NCBI GenBank assembly: GCA_040381555.1
Contig: JBEIHC010000010.1
Span: forward strand, 1 to 44,912
Source of the DNA: CANHCC01 sp040381555
GTDB lineage: Bacteria > Bacteroidota > Bacteroidia > J057 > RFSG01
Direction: 5' to 3'
Length of the DNA stretch: 44,912 bases
In this document: positions 8,534 to 17,124 of the stretch, piece after piece
How the letters are laid out: every line of letters starts with the position of its first letter
How positions within the stretch are numbered: position 1 is the stretch's first letter
Notes under the pieces: model-generated
Told to the model about the DNA's origin: nothing
The model's input: only the letters and a program-made list of their open reading frames with translations
Databases searched by the model: none
Translations under genes and position numbers: made by a program

Positions 8534-9427
8534 TTGATCTCTTTTAAAATAAATGGAAGATTAGGGAATCAGTTATTTCAACTAGCGGCTGCTTATGCCT
8601 TAGCGCGAAAGCACCACGATAATCCCGTAATTTTACCCGACGAAAGAAGTGGTCATTTTACAGTTCCAGAATATTTTAAAACAAACATTGATTTTCCATT
8701 AGGGTGGAGATTCACCCATTCGATAATTCCCCTCATCCCCAAAAAAATAAGATTTCGGGCAAGAAAACTGATATTCGGAATTTACTATTCATTCTATAAA
8801 TCCCCCTCCTATCAGTCCAAAGATCCAATGAAATTAGACCCTAATTTCCAAGGGTTATCAGACGATATTTGTTTAGATGGATATTTTCAATCCGAATATT
8901 ATTTTCAATCCATAAAAGAGGAAATCAAGCTACGATTTCAATTCAGGGAAAAATACCAATTGGAATGGAAAAAATGGTACAGCCAATTACCCAATCATCA
9001 ATTGATGGTGGCAGTGCATATTCGATTAGGAGATTACAGAAATCAAGCAGGATGGGATTTAGGTACAAATGACTTAACATTACCCCCTTCTTATTATTCG
9101 GAACTGGTTGAAAGGCATAATCTGCCGGGAACACTATTTATCATTATGAGTGACGAACCCGAAACGGTTCGCTCTTGGCTTCCTAATTCTGCTAATTTCA
9201 TTTATTCACAGGAGTCTGCAGTACTAGATATGATTTCATTGACCAAAGCACATGTATGCATTTTATCTCACAGCAGCTTTTCGTGGTGGGGTGCTTATTT
9301 AAATTCGAAAAGCAATACAATCATTTATGTGCCCAAAAACTTTCTCGGATTTAGAGTAAATAGAATGGTACCAGAGGATATCATACCAGGAAATTGGACA
9401 CAGGTAGAAATACATCATGGAAATTGA
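8534..9427 (+). CDS. GT11 family glycosyltransferase (alpha-1,2-fucosyltransferase-like)
   Basis: A 297-residue protein with all the hallmarks of GT11: GRLGNQLFQLAAAYALA at 8-24, the LDGYFQSEYYF segment near 114-124, the GDP-sugar-binding HIRLGDY at 162-168, and SHSSFSWWGAYLN at 245-257. Family members transfer fucose from GDP-fucose in alpha-1,2 linkage, as in H-antigen-like structures. The start appears to be TTG 8534; no ATG lies close upstream in frame. The next GT2 gene begins 11 bases before its stop. No gmd/fcl genes for GDP-fucose are visible in the window, so the donor must come from elsewhere. Confidence 0.93.
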   Translation: MISFKINGRLGNQLFQLAAAYALARKHHDNPVILPDERSGHFTVPEYFKTNIDFPLGWRFTHSIIPLIPKKIRFRARKLIFGIYYSFYKSPSYQSKDPMKLDPNFQGLSDDICLDGYFQSEYYFQSIKEEIKLRFQFREKYQLEWKKWYSQLPNHQLMVAVHIRLGDYRNQAGWDLGTNDLTLPPSYYSELVERHNLPGTLFIIMSDEPETVRSWLPNSANFIYSQESAVLDMISLTKAHVCILSHSSFSWWGAYLNSKSNTIIYVPKNFLGFRVNRMVPEDIIPGNWTQVEIHHGN

Positions 9428-10415
9428 ACGCAAACCTAAAGGTATTAGTGTAATCATTTGCTGCTATAATAGTGAAAATAGAATTCGCCCTACCCTTTCC
9501 TATTTAAAAAAGCAAATAGTATCTGACTCTATACCCTGGGAATTAATTATAGTCGATAATCGCTGCACGGATGCGACAATGCAAGCTGCAGTTGAAGAAT
9601 GGGATAATTTTCATATTCCCTTAAGACAATTATATGAAGCAGAACCAGGAGTAAGCCGGGCACGAAATCAGGGAATTCTTGAATCCTCCTACGAATACAT
9701 TTTATTTTGCGACGACGACAATCACCTAAATTCAGACTACCTGCAAATAACCTGGAACTTATTTGAGTCGAGAGCAGATATCAAAATGTTGGGAGGTCAG
9801 GGCATACCCTTACCCGAAATCAACCCTCCTGAATGGTTCTGGAAATACACAGAAAGTTATGCAGCTGCCCCCCAAGGACCCAATAGTGGTTGGGCGAATG
9901 CCCTATATAATGCAGGGATGGCATTGCGAAGATCTTACTTCCTCGCCTTACACCAAGCAGGATTTAAATTTTATTTAACCAGTCGCAAAGGAAATGCCCT
10001 CACCTCTGGAGAAGATTCTGAATTATGTTATGCCTACCGAATGGCAAATTGGGGTATATGGTATGAAGACTCTTTGAAATTCCAACATGCAATTCCCAAA
10101 GGCCGTTTGACATGGGAATATTTAGTACGATTGCATAAAGGATTCTCAGCCAGTTATGTTACTCATCGTATTTATGAGTCGGTTTTATTTCCTGAACGAA
10201 GCTTTAAACCTCTCCAAGAAATGCTGTACCATTTAGGGATTCGAATTAAATATTATGTACCCTATACGCAAGCAACAGAAGGAGATAAAATCATCTTACA
10301 TTACCATGGATGGTGGATCATTGCAAGAGACCTCGCTTTATATTTACTAGAAGGAAAGGCCAAGAAAAAGGCTATACAACTGCTCTATTCTAAGTTGAAA
10401 AGCATACAATCGTAA
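9417..10415 (+). CDS. Glycosyltransferase family 2
   Basis: A 332-residue GT-A enzyme: domain start ISVIICCYNSENRIRPTLSY at 10-29, IIVDNRCTDAT at 44-54, EPGVSRARNQG at 76-86 and the metal-binding FCDDDNH at 97-103. The later FWKYTESYAAAPQGP region and GEDSELCYAY (near 198-207, with the general-base-like ED) are typical of this GT2 subgroup. The start overlaps the GT11 stop by 11 bases. Role in chain extension is inferred from family and context. Confidence 0.9.
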   Translation: MEIERKPKGISVIICCYNSENRIRPTLSYLKKQIVSDSIPWELIIVDNRCTDATMQAAVEEWDNFHIPLRQLYEAEPGVSRARNQGILESSYEYILFCDDDNHLNSDYLQITWNLFESRADIKMLGGQGIPLPEINPPEWFWKYTESYAAAPQGPNSGWANALYNAGMALRRSYFLALHQAGFKFYLTSRKGNALTSGEDSELCYAYRMANWGIWYEDSLKFQHAIPKGRLTWEYLVRLHKGFSASYVTHRIYESVLFPERSFKPLQEMLYHLGIRIKYYVPYTQATEGDKIILHYHGWWIIARDLALYLLEGKAKKKAIQLLYSKLKSIQS

Positions 10416-10466
10416 TCATCTCGAAATGAATCAACAACTAACCAGATTGATATCAGGAATAGAATT

Positions 10467-11219
10467 ATGAGGCATATCGACATCATTATAATTTCTAATG
10501 CCAAAACGAAGGAATTTCTGAACATTACCAATCAGACTATTCAAACTTTGCTTCTGTCGGAAGATCCGGATGAAATTCAGTTTCACCCCATAATTGTAGA
10601 ATCGAATCCGGAAACGCCTGATTATAATTATCCCAATACGATAACCATTCGTCCGAATTCAAAGTTCGGATATCATAAGTACTTAAATATTGGGGTCAAG
10701 GCTGGTAATTCCCCCTATCTGGGTTTAGCCAATAACGACCTGATATTTCATAAAGGTTGGGCCTCTGCAATTTTATCTGAAATGGATAAAAACCCAAAAC
10801 TAGAAAGTGCCGGCACTTGGTGTGATCGTTTTCACCCATCTCGAAATATTTCGGAATTGCCACAGGTACAATTTGGATACACGAATGGAATTTTCCTTAC
10901 AGGTTGGTTTATATTTCTGAAACGCAGTCTTTTTGACAGAATGAATGGTTTAGATGAAAACTTCTCCTTCTGGTATTGTGATGATGATTACGGCAAAACC
11001 TTGGAGAGCATGGATGTTAAACATGCCCTAATTACACACGCTAAAGTTACACACATTACCAGTCAATCTACCATCAAGCTTGACCCCAAAGAGTTTCGAA
11101 AACTAACTTTACTCCCCAATTTATATTTTGATTATAAATGGAATCACCGAAGCTATTTGATTTATTTGATTAAGCGTTTGATTTTTTATTTTCGATTAAA
11201 ATGGAATCTAACAAGATAA
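10467..11219 (+). CDS. Glycosyltransferase family 2-like protein
   Basis: A 250-residue GT-A-like protein with a shortened or diverged N-terminal half: IDIIIISNAKTKEFLNIT, FHPIIVESN at 39-47, then FGYHKYLNIGVKAG near 67-80 and LANNDLIF at 87-94, where NND replaces the usual DxD. A C-terminal FWYCDDDYG (about 172-180) is the conserved acidic acceptor-side motif. It belongs with enzymes that transfer to glycans in bacterial polysaccharide clusters. A 51-base gap precedes it with no clear promoter; it overlaps the next gene by 19 bases. Confidence 0.78.
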   Translation: MRHIDIIIISNAKTKEFLNITNQTIQTLLLSEDPDEIQFHPIIVESNPETPDYNYPNTITIRPNSKFGYHKYLNIGVKAGNSPYLGLANNDLIFHKGWASAILSEMDKNPKLESAGTWCDRFHPSRNISELPQVQFGYTNGIFLTGWFIFLKRSLFDRMNGLDENFSFWYCDDDYGKTLESMDVKHALITHAKVTHITSQSTIKLDPKEFRKLTLLPNLYFDYKWNHRSYLIYLIKRLIFYFRLKWNLTR

Positions 11220-12130
11220 AAATTTCCTGGGTAATTGCTACCCGTAATCGATTAAGTCTGCTGAAAATTTGTCTGGATAGACTCCTAGCAGATTGTCAAG
11301 AAGAGGAAGAAATTCTAATAGCGGATGGAAATAGTTCAGATGGTACAAAAGAATACCTACAGGAATTATACCAAAACAATAAAATACAGGGATTTATTTC
11401 CGAAAAAGATCGAAATCAAGCACATGCTTGGAATAAATTATTCGTAAAAGCGCAAGGTCGTTACATAAAAAAATTGATTGATGATGATATTGTCGATTTT
11501 CAAGCGGTTCGACATTGTGTAAATGAGATGGAAAAAAATCCTCTAGCTGATATTTGCATTTCCAATGATATGAGCATGAGTATAGAAAAAGTAGGAAGTT
11601 TAGAAAAGCATAGCCGATTAGAGGCATTCCAACGATGGTCAAAGGGGGAAGTACCTTCTTTTACCTTTGGAGATGTGCATTTAATCATTCGAAGAACAGC
11701 CCTACCATTAATCGGTCTGTATGATACTTCGTTTATCATGATGGATTATGAATATTCATTAAGAATTTCCTATCTAAAAGCAGGCATTTTGTATTATACA
11801 GGGTATAACGCACTTTCTATTAGTAGTAATTCCACTGTATCCTCACAAGTTACTCGTGCAGTCTTAGACAAAGAAGGTATTCGAGCAAACACAATGTATG
11901 AATATGCGGGCGATGGTTCAGAAATTTCAAACTGGTCCAGAATTAAAATTATGGGAGGTAAGTTGCGAGATAAATTATTAGGGAAGAAAAGAATCATCAG
12001 TTTAGAAAAAAGCAAGTCCTTAACAAAAGAAGAAATAATAAAAGAGTATGAAGAAGCCTGGTATAAATTGAAACAAATAAATTCTGATACGATAACACAA
12101 TTTTATTATTCAAATGGAAATTCAAAATGA
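11201..12130 (+). CDS. Glycosyltransferase family 2
   Basis: A 309-residue GT-A enzyme. It begins KISWVIATRNRLSLLKICLD (7-26), has ILIADGNSSDGT at 38-49, GFISEKDRNQAHAWNK at 64-79 and a DDD metal site at 94-96. The C-terminal 60 residues are charged and helical. The ATG lies 19 bases inside the previous gene, the longest overlap in the window; the domain start supports this choice. The stop overlaps the GT10 start as ATGA. Confidence 0.88.
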   Translation: MESNKIKISWVIATRNRLSLLKICLDRLLADCQEEEEILIADGNSSDGTKEYLQELYQNNKIQGFISEKDRNQAHAWNKLFVKAQGRYIKKLIDDDIVDFQAVRHCVNEMEKNPLADICISNDMSMSIEKVGSLEKHSRLEAFQRWSKGEVPSFTFGDVHLIIRRTALPLIGLYDTSFIMMDYEYSLRISYLKAGILYYTGYNALSISSNSTVSSQVTRAVLDKEGIRANTMYEYAGDGSEISNWSRIKIMGGKLRDKLLGKKRIISLEKSKSLTKEEIIKEYEEAWYKLKQINSDTITQFYYSNGNSK

Positions 12131-13140
12131 GTAGGCCTAAGGTGCATATTCATTTTACCAATGGACTATCCTTTCTGGATTCCCCGAAGGAAATCTTAGG
12201 TGATTTATTAAAGGAATTTGAACTGATAGAGGATAAGCAATCGCCTTCAGTCGTGGTATTCGGACCCTATGGTAATAATGTCCCTAAAGGCAATTTTATT
12301 CGAGTCGGTTATTTCTGCGAAAATTTCATTCCGGATATGAATGCCTGTGAGTATGGGTTTGGGGTACCGTATGAAAAGGAAATCAATCACCCAAAATATC
12401 GTCGTATTGATTTTCATGGTTTCGACCCGGAAAGTTTAATTAAAAACGAGAAATTCGCTGAGAACGCTCAAAAAAACCACACTCGTTTTTGTAATTTTTT
12501 ATACGGGAATAAAGTGCCCTATAGAGAAGAATTTTTTCGCGAATTATCTAAATACAAAAAAGTAGATGCCCCAGGTAAATCCATGAACAATATGCCTTCT
12601 CTGCAATCTGATTCAGAGCTCGGTATTTGGGATTCAAAAAGAAGGTACATTCAACAGTATAAATTCACCATAGCATTCGAAAACTATACTTATCCAGGAT
12701 ATTTTACCGAAAAAATTCTGGATCCTATGCTGGCTGGCAGTATGCCAATTTATATCGGTAACCCTTTGATTCAAGATCATTTTAATACAGAAAGTTTTAT
12801 AAATGGTCGGGAATGGATTGAAGACGGAAGAGACGAAATTACCCTTGCGATAGAGAATATTGCTCAACCCAATTATAAAGATTGGAGACCCGGAATTTTT
12901 AATTCCCCTGCAGATAAAATTCGCCGGAAGTTCAAGATTTGGGGTAGACAATATAAGTTAAGCCGAGAATTTAGATTTGGATATAAAAAATTAATTGAAG
13001 AAATCATTCATTTAGATCAGGATGACACTGCCTATTATTCCAAACTAGCAGAACCTTGGTTGCGAAACAATCAGATTCCGGATCGTTCTAGATTTTTGGA
13101 CCAGTGGAGAACCATTCTAAACGAGGCAAAGGAACAGTGA
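12127..13140 (+). CDS. GT10 family glycosyltransferase (alpha-1,3-fucosyltransferase-like)
   Basis: A 337-residue GT-B protein. The diagnostic GT10 block is intact: FTIAFENYTYPGYFTEKI at 180-197 followed by LDPMLAGSMPIYIGNP at 198-213, the GDP-fucose binding region conserved from Helicobacter to vertebrate FucTs. The N-terminal half includes YFCENFIPDMNACEYGFG near 62-79, the acceptor-side segment. It lies four genes from a GT11 enzyme, so two different fucosyltransferase-type linkages may be built by this locus. Actual donor could be another GDP-deoxysugar. Confidence 0.93.
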   Translation: MSRPKVHIHFTNGLSFLDSPKEILGDLLKEFELIEDKQSPSVVVFGPYGNNVPKGNFIRVGYFCENFIPDMNACEYGFGVPYEKEINHPKYRRIDFHGFDPESLIKNEKFAENAQKNHTRFCNFLYGNKVPYREEFFRELSKYKKVDAPGKSMNNMPSLQSDSELGIWDSKRRYIQQYKFTIAFENYTYPGYFTEKILDPMLAGSMPIYIGNPLIQDHFNTESFINGREWIEDGRDEITLAIENIAQPNYKDWRPGIFNSPADKIRRKFKIWGRQYKLSREFRFGYKKLIEEIIHLDQDDTAYYSKLAEPWLRNNQIPDRSRFLDQWRTILNEAKEQ

Positions 13141-13146
13141 ATTCAA

Positions 13147-14133
13147 ATGAGTAAATTAGTATCTGTCATAATCCCTACTTGGAATGCTGCTGCCTACATT
13201 CAGGAGACGCTTCAATCTGTCTTAAATCAAAGCTATTCCAATATTGAGATTATTGTGGTCGATAATGCTTCCACGGATAAAACTGTTCAAAAGATTCAAG
13301 AACTTCGCCTCAGCAATCTTAGGCTCATTCAATTACAGGAAAATCAAGGTGCTGCCAGTGCACGCAAAATGGGCTTTGAACAGGCAAACGGCAGCTTTAT
13401 CCAATATTTGGATGGGGATGATTTATTATCTGCAAATAAAATTTTGGATCAGGTACAAAAATTAGAATTAAAACCTGAGTCCCTTGCATTTGGAAATGTT
13501 ACCTTTTTCTGGGACGGAGAAAATCCTTGGAGTAAAAATCCGGAACCAAACGCACCGTATTATTTTTCATCTGAGAAGCCTCTTTCTTTCTTGTTAAATC
13601 TGTACGGTTTAACAGGCAGTGCAGGTATGATCCCTATTCACTCGTGGCTAAGCCCTCGTACAATTTTGGAAAAATCTGGGCCTTGGAATGTGGGACTTAC
13701 AGTAGATGATGATGGAGAATATTTTTGCAGAGCAATTTTAGCTTCCAACGGGTTGGTGTTTGTGCCAGATTCAATTGCTTATTATCGTAAATTTAAAAAC
13801 AGAAAAAGCCTCAGTAGAGAGCAATCCCATGCAGCCATGCGTAGTTCGTTTCATGCTACCGAATTAAAATATCAAGTATGTAACAGGTATTCCCAAAATT
13901 CTGATGAAGTACAATCGGTATTTGCACTCCACTATATGGAACTAGCAGACATCACTTGGCCTGAATTTCCAGATTTGACCCGTATGGCATTGAGAAGAGT
14001 GGCAGCATTAGGTGGAACATCTCATATTCCATTTATTGGTAACCCTGTTTTGAATAAATTAAAATACATATTTGGCTGGAAGAATATGAAGTGGGTTTCT
14101 TGGAAGAAAAATCAACTATTCAAAAAAGGCTAA
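13147..14133 (+). CDS. Glycosyltransferase family 2
   Basis: A 328-residue canonical GT2: LVSVIIPTWNAAAYIQETLQ (4-23), IIVVDNASTDKT at 35-46, NQGAASARKMG at 66-76 and LDGDD at 88-92. A later TVDDDGEYFCRA (near 180-191) carries the acceptor-side acidic residues. It starts six bases after the GT10 stop and is followed with no gap by the next gene at 14134. Sugar specificity unknown. Confidence 0.92.
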   Translation: MSKLVSVIIPTWNAAAYIQETLQSVLNQSYSNIEIIVVDNASTDKTVQKIQELRLSNLRLIQLQENQGAASARKMGFEQANGSFIQYLDGDDLLSANKILDQVQKLELKPESLAFGNVTFFWDGENPWSKNPEPNAPYYFSSEKPLSFLLNLYGLTGSAGMIPIHSWLSPRTILEKSGPWNVGLTVDDDGEYFCRAILASNGLVFVPDSIAYYRKFKNRKSLSREQSHAAMRSSFHATELKYQVCNRYSQNSDEVQSVFALHYMELADITWPEFPDLTRMALRRVAALGGTSHIPFIGNPVLNKLKYIFGWKNMKWVSWKKNQLFKKG

Positions 14134-15000
14134 ATGTTTACTCAACTCAAACAATCATTTGCCTTTCGTTCGGGCCCTATCTACCAGAAGATGTGTAATC
14201 TTCTCCCGAATCCAACCTATATACCTGGCCCAGTTGCTCCTTTTCGATTTTTAAGTATGACGGGGAGTAAACATTTGGACATGTTGAATCAATGTTTAAT
14301 TTCCCTGCATCAAACCTGGACGCTCAGGCCTGAATTGATTCTTTATTCAGATGGGTCTGTTTCAAATGAAAAGATTCACGCAACATTCTCCTGGTGGAAG
14401 GGATCTCTTCAAGTTGTAAATCAACAGGACCTATTGAGCTGGACATCAACCTGCGGTTCGGAATCTCTCAATAGCTTCGCGCAGAAAGAAGCCGTAGGAA
14501 GAAAGTTAGCCTGTATAGTCAAAGAGGCAAGTTTAACTCCAGTATTATGGTGTGACACCGATATACTCTGGTATCGACCCCTTACCGGATTAACGCCTGA
14601 ATCAGAAATCGAGTTAAAAGTTTCTCAAGATTATCAATCTGCTTACGATGGGTATATTTCGGAGAAATGTCCGGAAATCTTACAAAATCCACCTTATATC
14701 AATACAGGATTGGTCTATTTGAGTATTCCATTGCACTTAAATAAACAAATGGAGCAATGGTTAAATTGGGTCGGTGAAAAGCCGAATCATTTTACAGAAC
14801 AAACTTTTCTCGCAATCGGAGCAAAACTGCTCGCCGCCCCTCTTTGGTCTATGGATGAAATTGCCTGCCTGCAATCAGATCGATTCCTACTTAAACCTTC
14901 CTATCAGGGTAAAAACTGGTTGGCTCGGCATTATGTAGGCCCTGTTAGGCATTTGTTTTGGCGCGATGCTTTTTACTCTAGAATCCTAAGATCCCGATGA
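14134..15000 (+). CDS. Putative glycosyltransferase, GT8-like
   Basis: A 288-residue protein with a nucleotide-sugar-transferase look rather than a textbook family signature. It has a central WCDTDILWYRPL (139-150) in which D141-x-D143 is a plausible metal site, preceded by KEAVGRKLACIVKEA and followed by PPYINTGLVYLS, the N-T-G feature common after the DxD of GT8-type enzymes. No signal peptide or membrane helix. It begins immediately after the previous stop and overlaps the next, also GT8-like, gene by ATGA. Function as glycosyltransferase is inferred. Confidence 0.6.
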   Translation: MFTQLKQSFAFRSGPIYQKMCNLLPNPTYIPGPVAPFRFLSMTGSKHLDMLNQCLISLHQTWTLRPELILYSDGSVSNEKIHATFSWWKGSLQVVNQQDLLSWTSTCGSESLNSFAQKEAVGRKLACIVKEASLTPVLWCDTDILWYRPLTGLTPESEIELKVSQDYQSAYDGYISEKCPEILQNPPYINTGLVYLSIPLHLNKQMEQWLNWVGEKPNHFTEQTFLAIGAKLLAAPLWSMDEIACLQSDRFLLKPSYQGKNWLARHYVGPVRHLFWRDAFYSRILRSR

Positions 15001-15971
15001 AAAAATCTGTTCTCACAATTGCCTCCGGAAAGCCTGTTTATATTGAGATGGCGGTCAATTTAGCCCGCTCATTTTTGTATTGGCATACTCAGGAAGACAT
15101 ACATTTTTTCCTGGCAACGGATAAGCCTGATTCTATTCCTGCAGATGTAGCAGGAAACTCTAAATTTCATACGATTCCTTTTGAACCAGGACAGTATGGA
15201 GAAAGCTTCAGCACAAAGTTATTTCTGGATAAATTTGCTCAAACAGCGCAAACCCTATTCATCGATGCTGATTGCCTGTTAACAGGCTCTCTCATTCCTA
15301 TTTTTGAAAAACTCTCGGGTCATGCAGTGGCGGTAGTGGGCAGACCCAAATCGGAAGGGGATTGGTTTGGGGATGTAGGCTTATTCTGCCATACTTTTTC
15401 AGTGCCCTCGATTCCAGGATTTAATGGATGTCTGTATTACTTGGAAAAAGGAGATACTTCTAGTTCTGTTTACGCCAAAGCAAGAGAGTTAGAACCCCAG
15501 TATGAACAACTCGGTATGAAACTATTGAGAGGCAAACCCAATGACGAACTGCTCATGTCTGTTTCCATGGCCATCCATGGTTTGCCCGGCATTCTGGACG
15601 ATGGTAGTATCTATGGAGACCCGTTGGCGAGCCCTGGACCAATGCGAGTAGATGTTTTATCCGGAGTTTGCAATTTAACAAATCCGAAAGCACCCAATTC
15701 TTTGCATCGTGATTGGTACCCTTTTTATAAGACCCAGCCGGTAATAATGCATTTCTTGGGGAATTTCACCGAGCATCCTCCTTATACAAGCCAGGTATGG
15801 CTGCTCAAAGCTGTTCTGGTTGAGCGAATTCCGGTAGGCCTTGCTCGATTAATTGTATGGATTAAACTTGACTTTCCTTGGGCAGTAATGCAAAGATTGA
15901 AAAAAGTCTTTCGTCCGATATACCATGCAGTTTGGGGGTATCGAAAAGTTAAAAAATCTAAAAGAGTATAA
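14997..15971 (+). CDS. Putative GT8-like glycosyltransferase
   Basis: A 324-residue protein starting KKSVLTIASGKPVYIEMAVN, with the GT8-style layout of a small N-terminal Rossmann unit (ARSFLYWHTQEDIHFFLATD), FSTKLFLDKFAQ at 71-82 and a DxD site LFIDADCLL at 87-95. A FNGCLYYLEKGD stretch near 142-153 would replace the NSG block. The C-terminus is basic and aromatic and may associate with the membrane. Tandem with the preceding DxD protein, so both may act in sequence on one acceptor. Confidence 0.65.
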   Translation: MKKSVLTIASGKPVYIEMAVNLARSFLYWHTQEDIHFFLATDKPDSIPADVAGNSKFHTIPFEPGQYGESFSTKLFLDKFAQTAQTLFIDADCLLTGSLIPIFEKLSGHAVAVVGRPKSEGDWFGDVGLFCHTFSVPSIPGFNGCLYYLEKGDTSSSVYAKARELEPQYEQLGMKLLRGKPNDELLMSVSMAIHGLPGILDDGSIYGDPLASPGPMRVDVLSGVCNLTNPKAPNSLHRDWYPFYKTQPVIMHFLGNFTEHPPYTSQVWLLKAVLVERIPVGLARLIVWIKLDFPWAVMQRLKKVFRPIYHAVWGYRKVKKSKRV

Positions 15972-15987
15972 ACCCAAGTATTTCTGA

Positions 15988-15995
15988 TAATTTTG
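15988..15995 (+). promoter_or_regulatory. Possible -7 promoter box (TAATTTTG)
   Basis: Exact match to the Bacteroidota TAnnTTTG element, just upstream of the aminotransferase start at 16014. No TTTG or TTG is seen 17-22 bases further upstream, so an internal promoter for the amino-sugar genes is only a possibility. Confidence 0.25.
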
Positions 15996-16013
15996 TTCTT
16001 GAAACCGAAATAT

Positions 16014-17117
16014 ATGAAAATTCCATTCCTTGACCTGAAAGCAAATTACCTGTCTGTAAAAGACGAAGTGTTGCAGGAGATTCATGAAGTATTAGAGACA
16101 ACCGGATACATTCTGGGTCCCAAAGTTGCGGCTTTTGAAAAAGCATTTGCAGAGGCGCACCAAACAGAATTTTGCTCCGCAGTAAGCTCTGGCACTGATG
16201 GAAATCATCTTGCACTTTGGGCATTAGGCATCAAACCTGGAGATGAAGTAATTCTTCCTGCCAACACTTTTATTGCTACAGCCTGGGGAGTTACGCTTTG
16301 TGGAGCTACTCCCGTCTTTGTAGACTGTGATCCACTCACCTACAATATAGACCCCAATGCGCTTGAGGCAGCTATCACTGCCAAAACAAAGGCAATAGTT
16401 GCAGTGCATCTTTACGGACAGCCAGCAGATTTAGATTCGATTCAAGCTGTAGCCGACAAACATGGCATTCCTTTAGTAGAAGATGCCGCTCAATCACATT
16501 TGGCTGAATACAAAGGAAAAAGAATCGGAGGCATTGGAAAAATTGCTTCATTCAGTTTTTATCCAGGAAAAAACTTAGGAGCTTATGGCGAAGGAGGGGC
16601 TGTTACGACTCAAGATGCAGAACTGGCCGAAAAAGTGAAGCTGTACCGGGAACATGGTTCTTCTCAAAAATATTACCATAAAACTTATGGTCATAATTAT
16701 CGGATGGAAGCTATACAAGGCGCCGTTTTGGGGGTAAAAATGAAGCATATTGCGCATTGGACTGAACAAAGACGCTCGGTTGCAGCATCCTATAAAAAAT
16801 TAATGGGAAACCTCTCAGGGATTATCCTCCCCACAGAAGCCGCTTATGCTAAACATGTTTATCATTTGTTTGTAATTCAAACCGAAAACCGGGATGCACT
16901 AGCCAAACATTTGAATGAGGCAGGGGTGAGTACCGGTCTCCACTATCCAGTGCCTTTGCATCAGCAAGAATGCTTTGAGCACCTTGGATATAAAGCCGGA
17001 CAATTCCCAAACTCAGAAAAAATAGCCACCAAAGGACTTTCATTACCCATGTTTCCTGAAATGAGTCAGGAACAAATTGAATATGTTGCACATCAAGTAA
17101 CTTCTTTCTTTAAGTAA
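16014..17117 (+). CDS. DegT/DnrJ/EryC1/StrS family sugar aminotransferase (WbpE/WlbC/GnnB-like)
   Basis: I choose ATG 16014, giving the family-typical start MKIPFLDLKANY and 367 residues; a TTG 21 bases upstream only adds an unusual leader. A PLP-dependent type I fold: SSGTDGNHLAL at 58-68, the VEDAAQSHLAEYKG cofactor segment at 155-168 (Asp157) and the Schiff-base Lys186 in SFYPGKNLGA. It would transfer amino nitrogen, usually from glutamate, to a 3-keto nucleotide sugar. The next two genes, a Gfo/Idh/MocA dehydrogenase and a hexapeptide acetyltransferase, complete an oxidation, amination, acetylation set as in WbpB-WbpE-WbpD. QdtB/FdtB-type specificity cannot be excluded. Confidence 0.9.
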   Translation: MKIPFLDLKANYLSVKDEVLQEIHEVLETTGYILGPKVAAFEKAFAEAHQTEFCSAVSSGTDGNHLALWALGIKPGDEVILPANTFIATAWGVTLCGATPVFVDCDPLTYNIDPNALEAAITAKTKAIVAVHLYGQPADLDSIQAVADKHGIPLVEDAAQSHLAEYKGKRIGGIGKIASFSFYPGKNLGAYGEGGAVTTQDAELAEKVKLYREHGSSQKYYHKTYGHNYRMEAIQGAVLGVKMKHIAHWTEQRRSVAASYKKLMGNLSGIILPTEAAYAKHVYHLFVIQTENRDALAKHLNEAGVSTGLHYPVPLHQQECFEHLGYKAGQFPNSEKIATKGLSLPMFPEMSQEQIEYVAHQVTSFFK

Positions 17118-17124
17118 TTCAATT

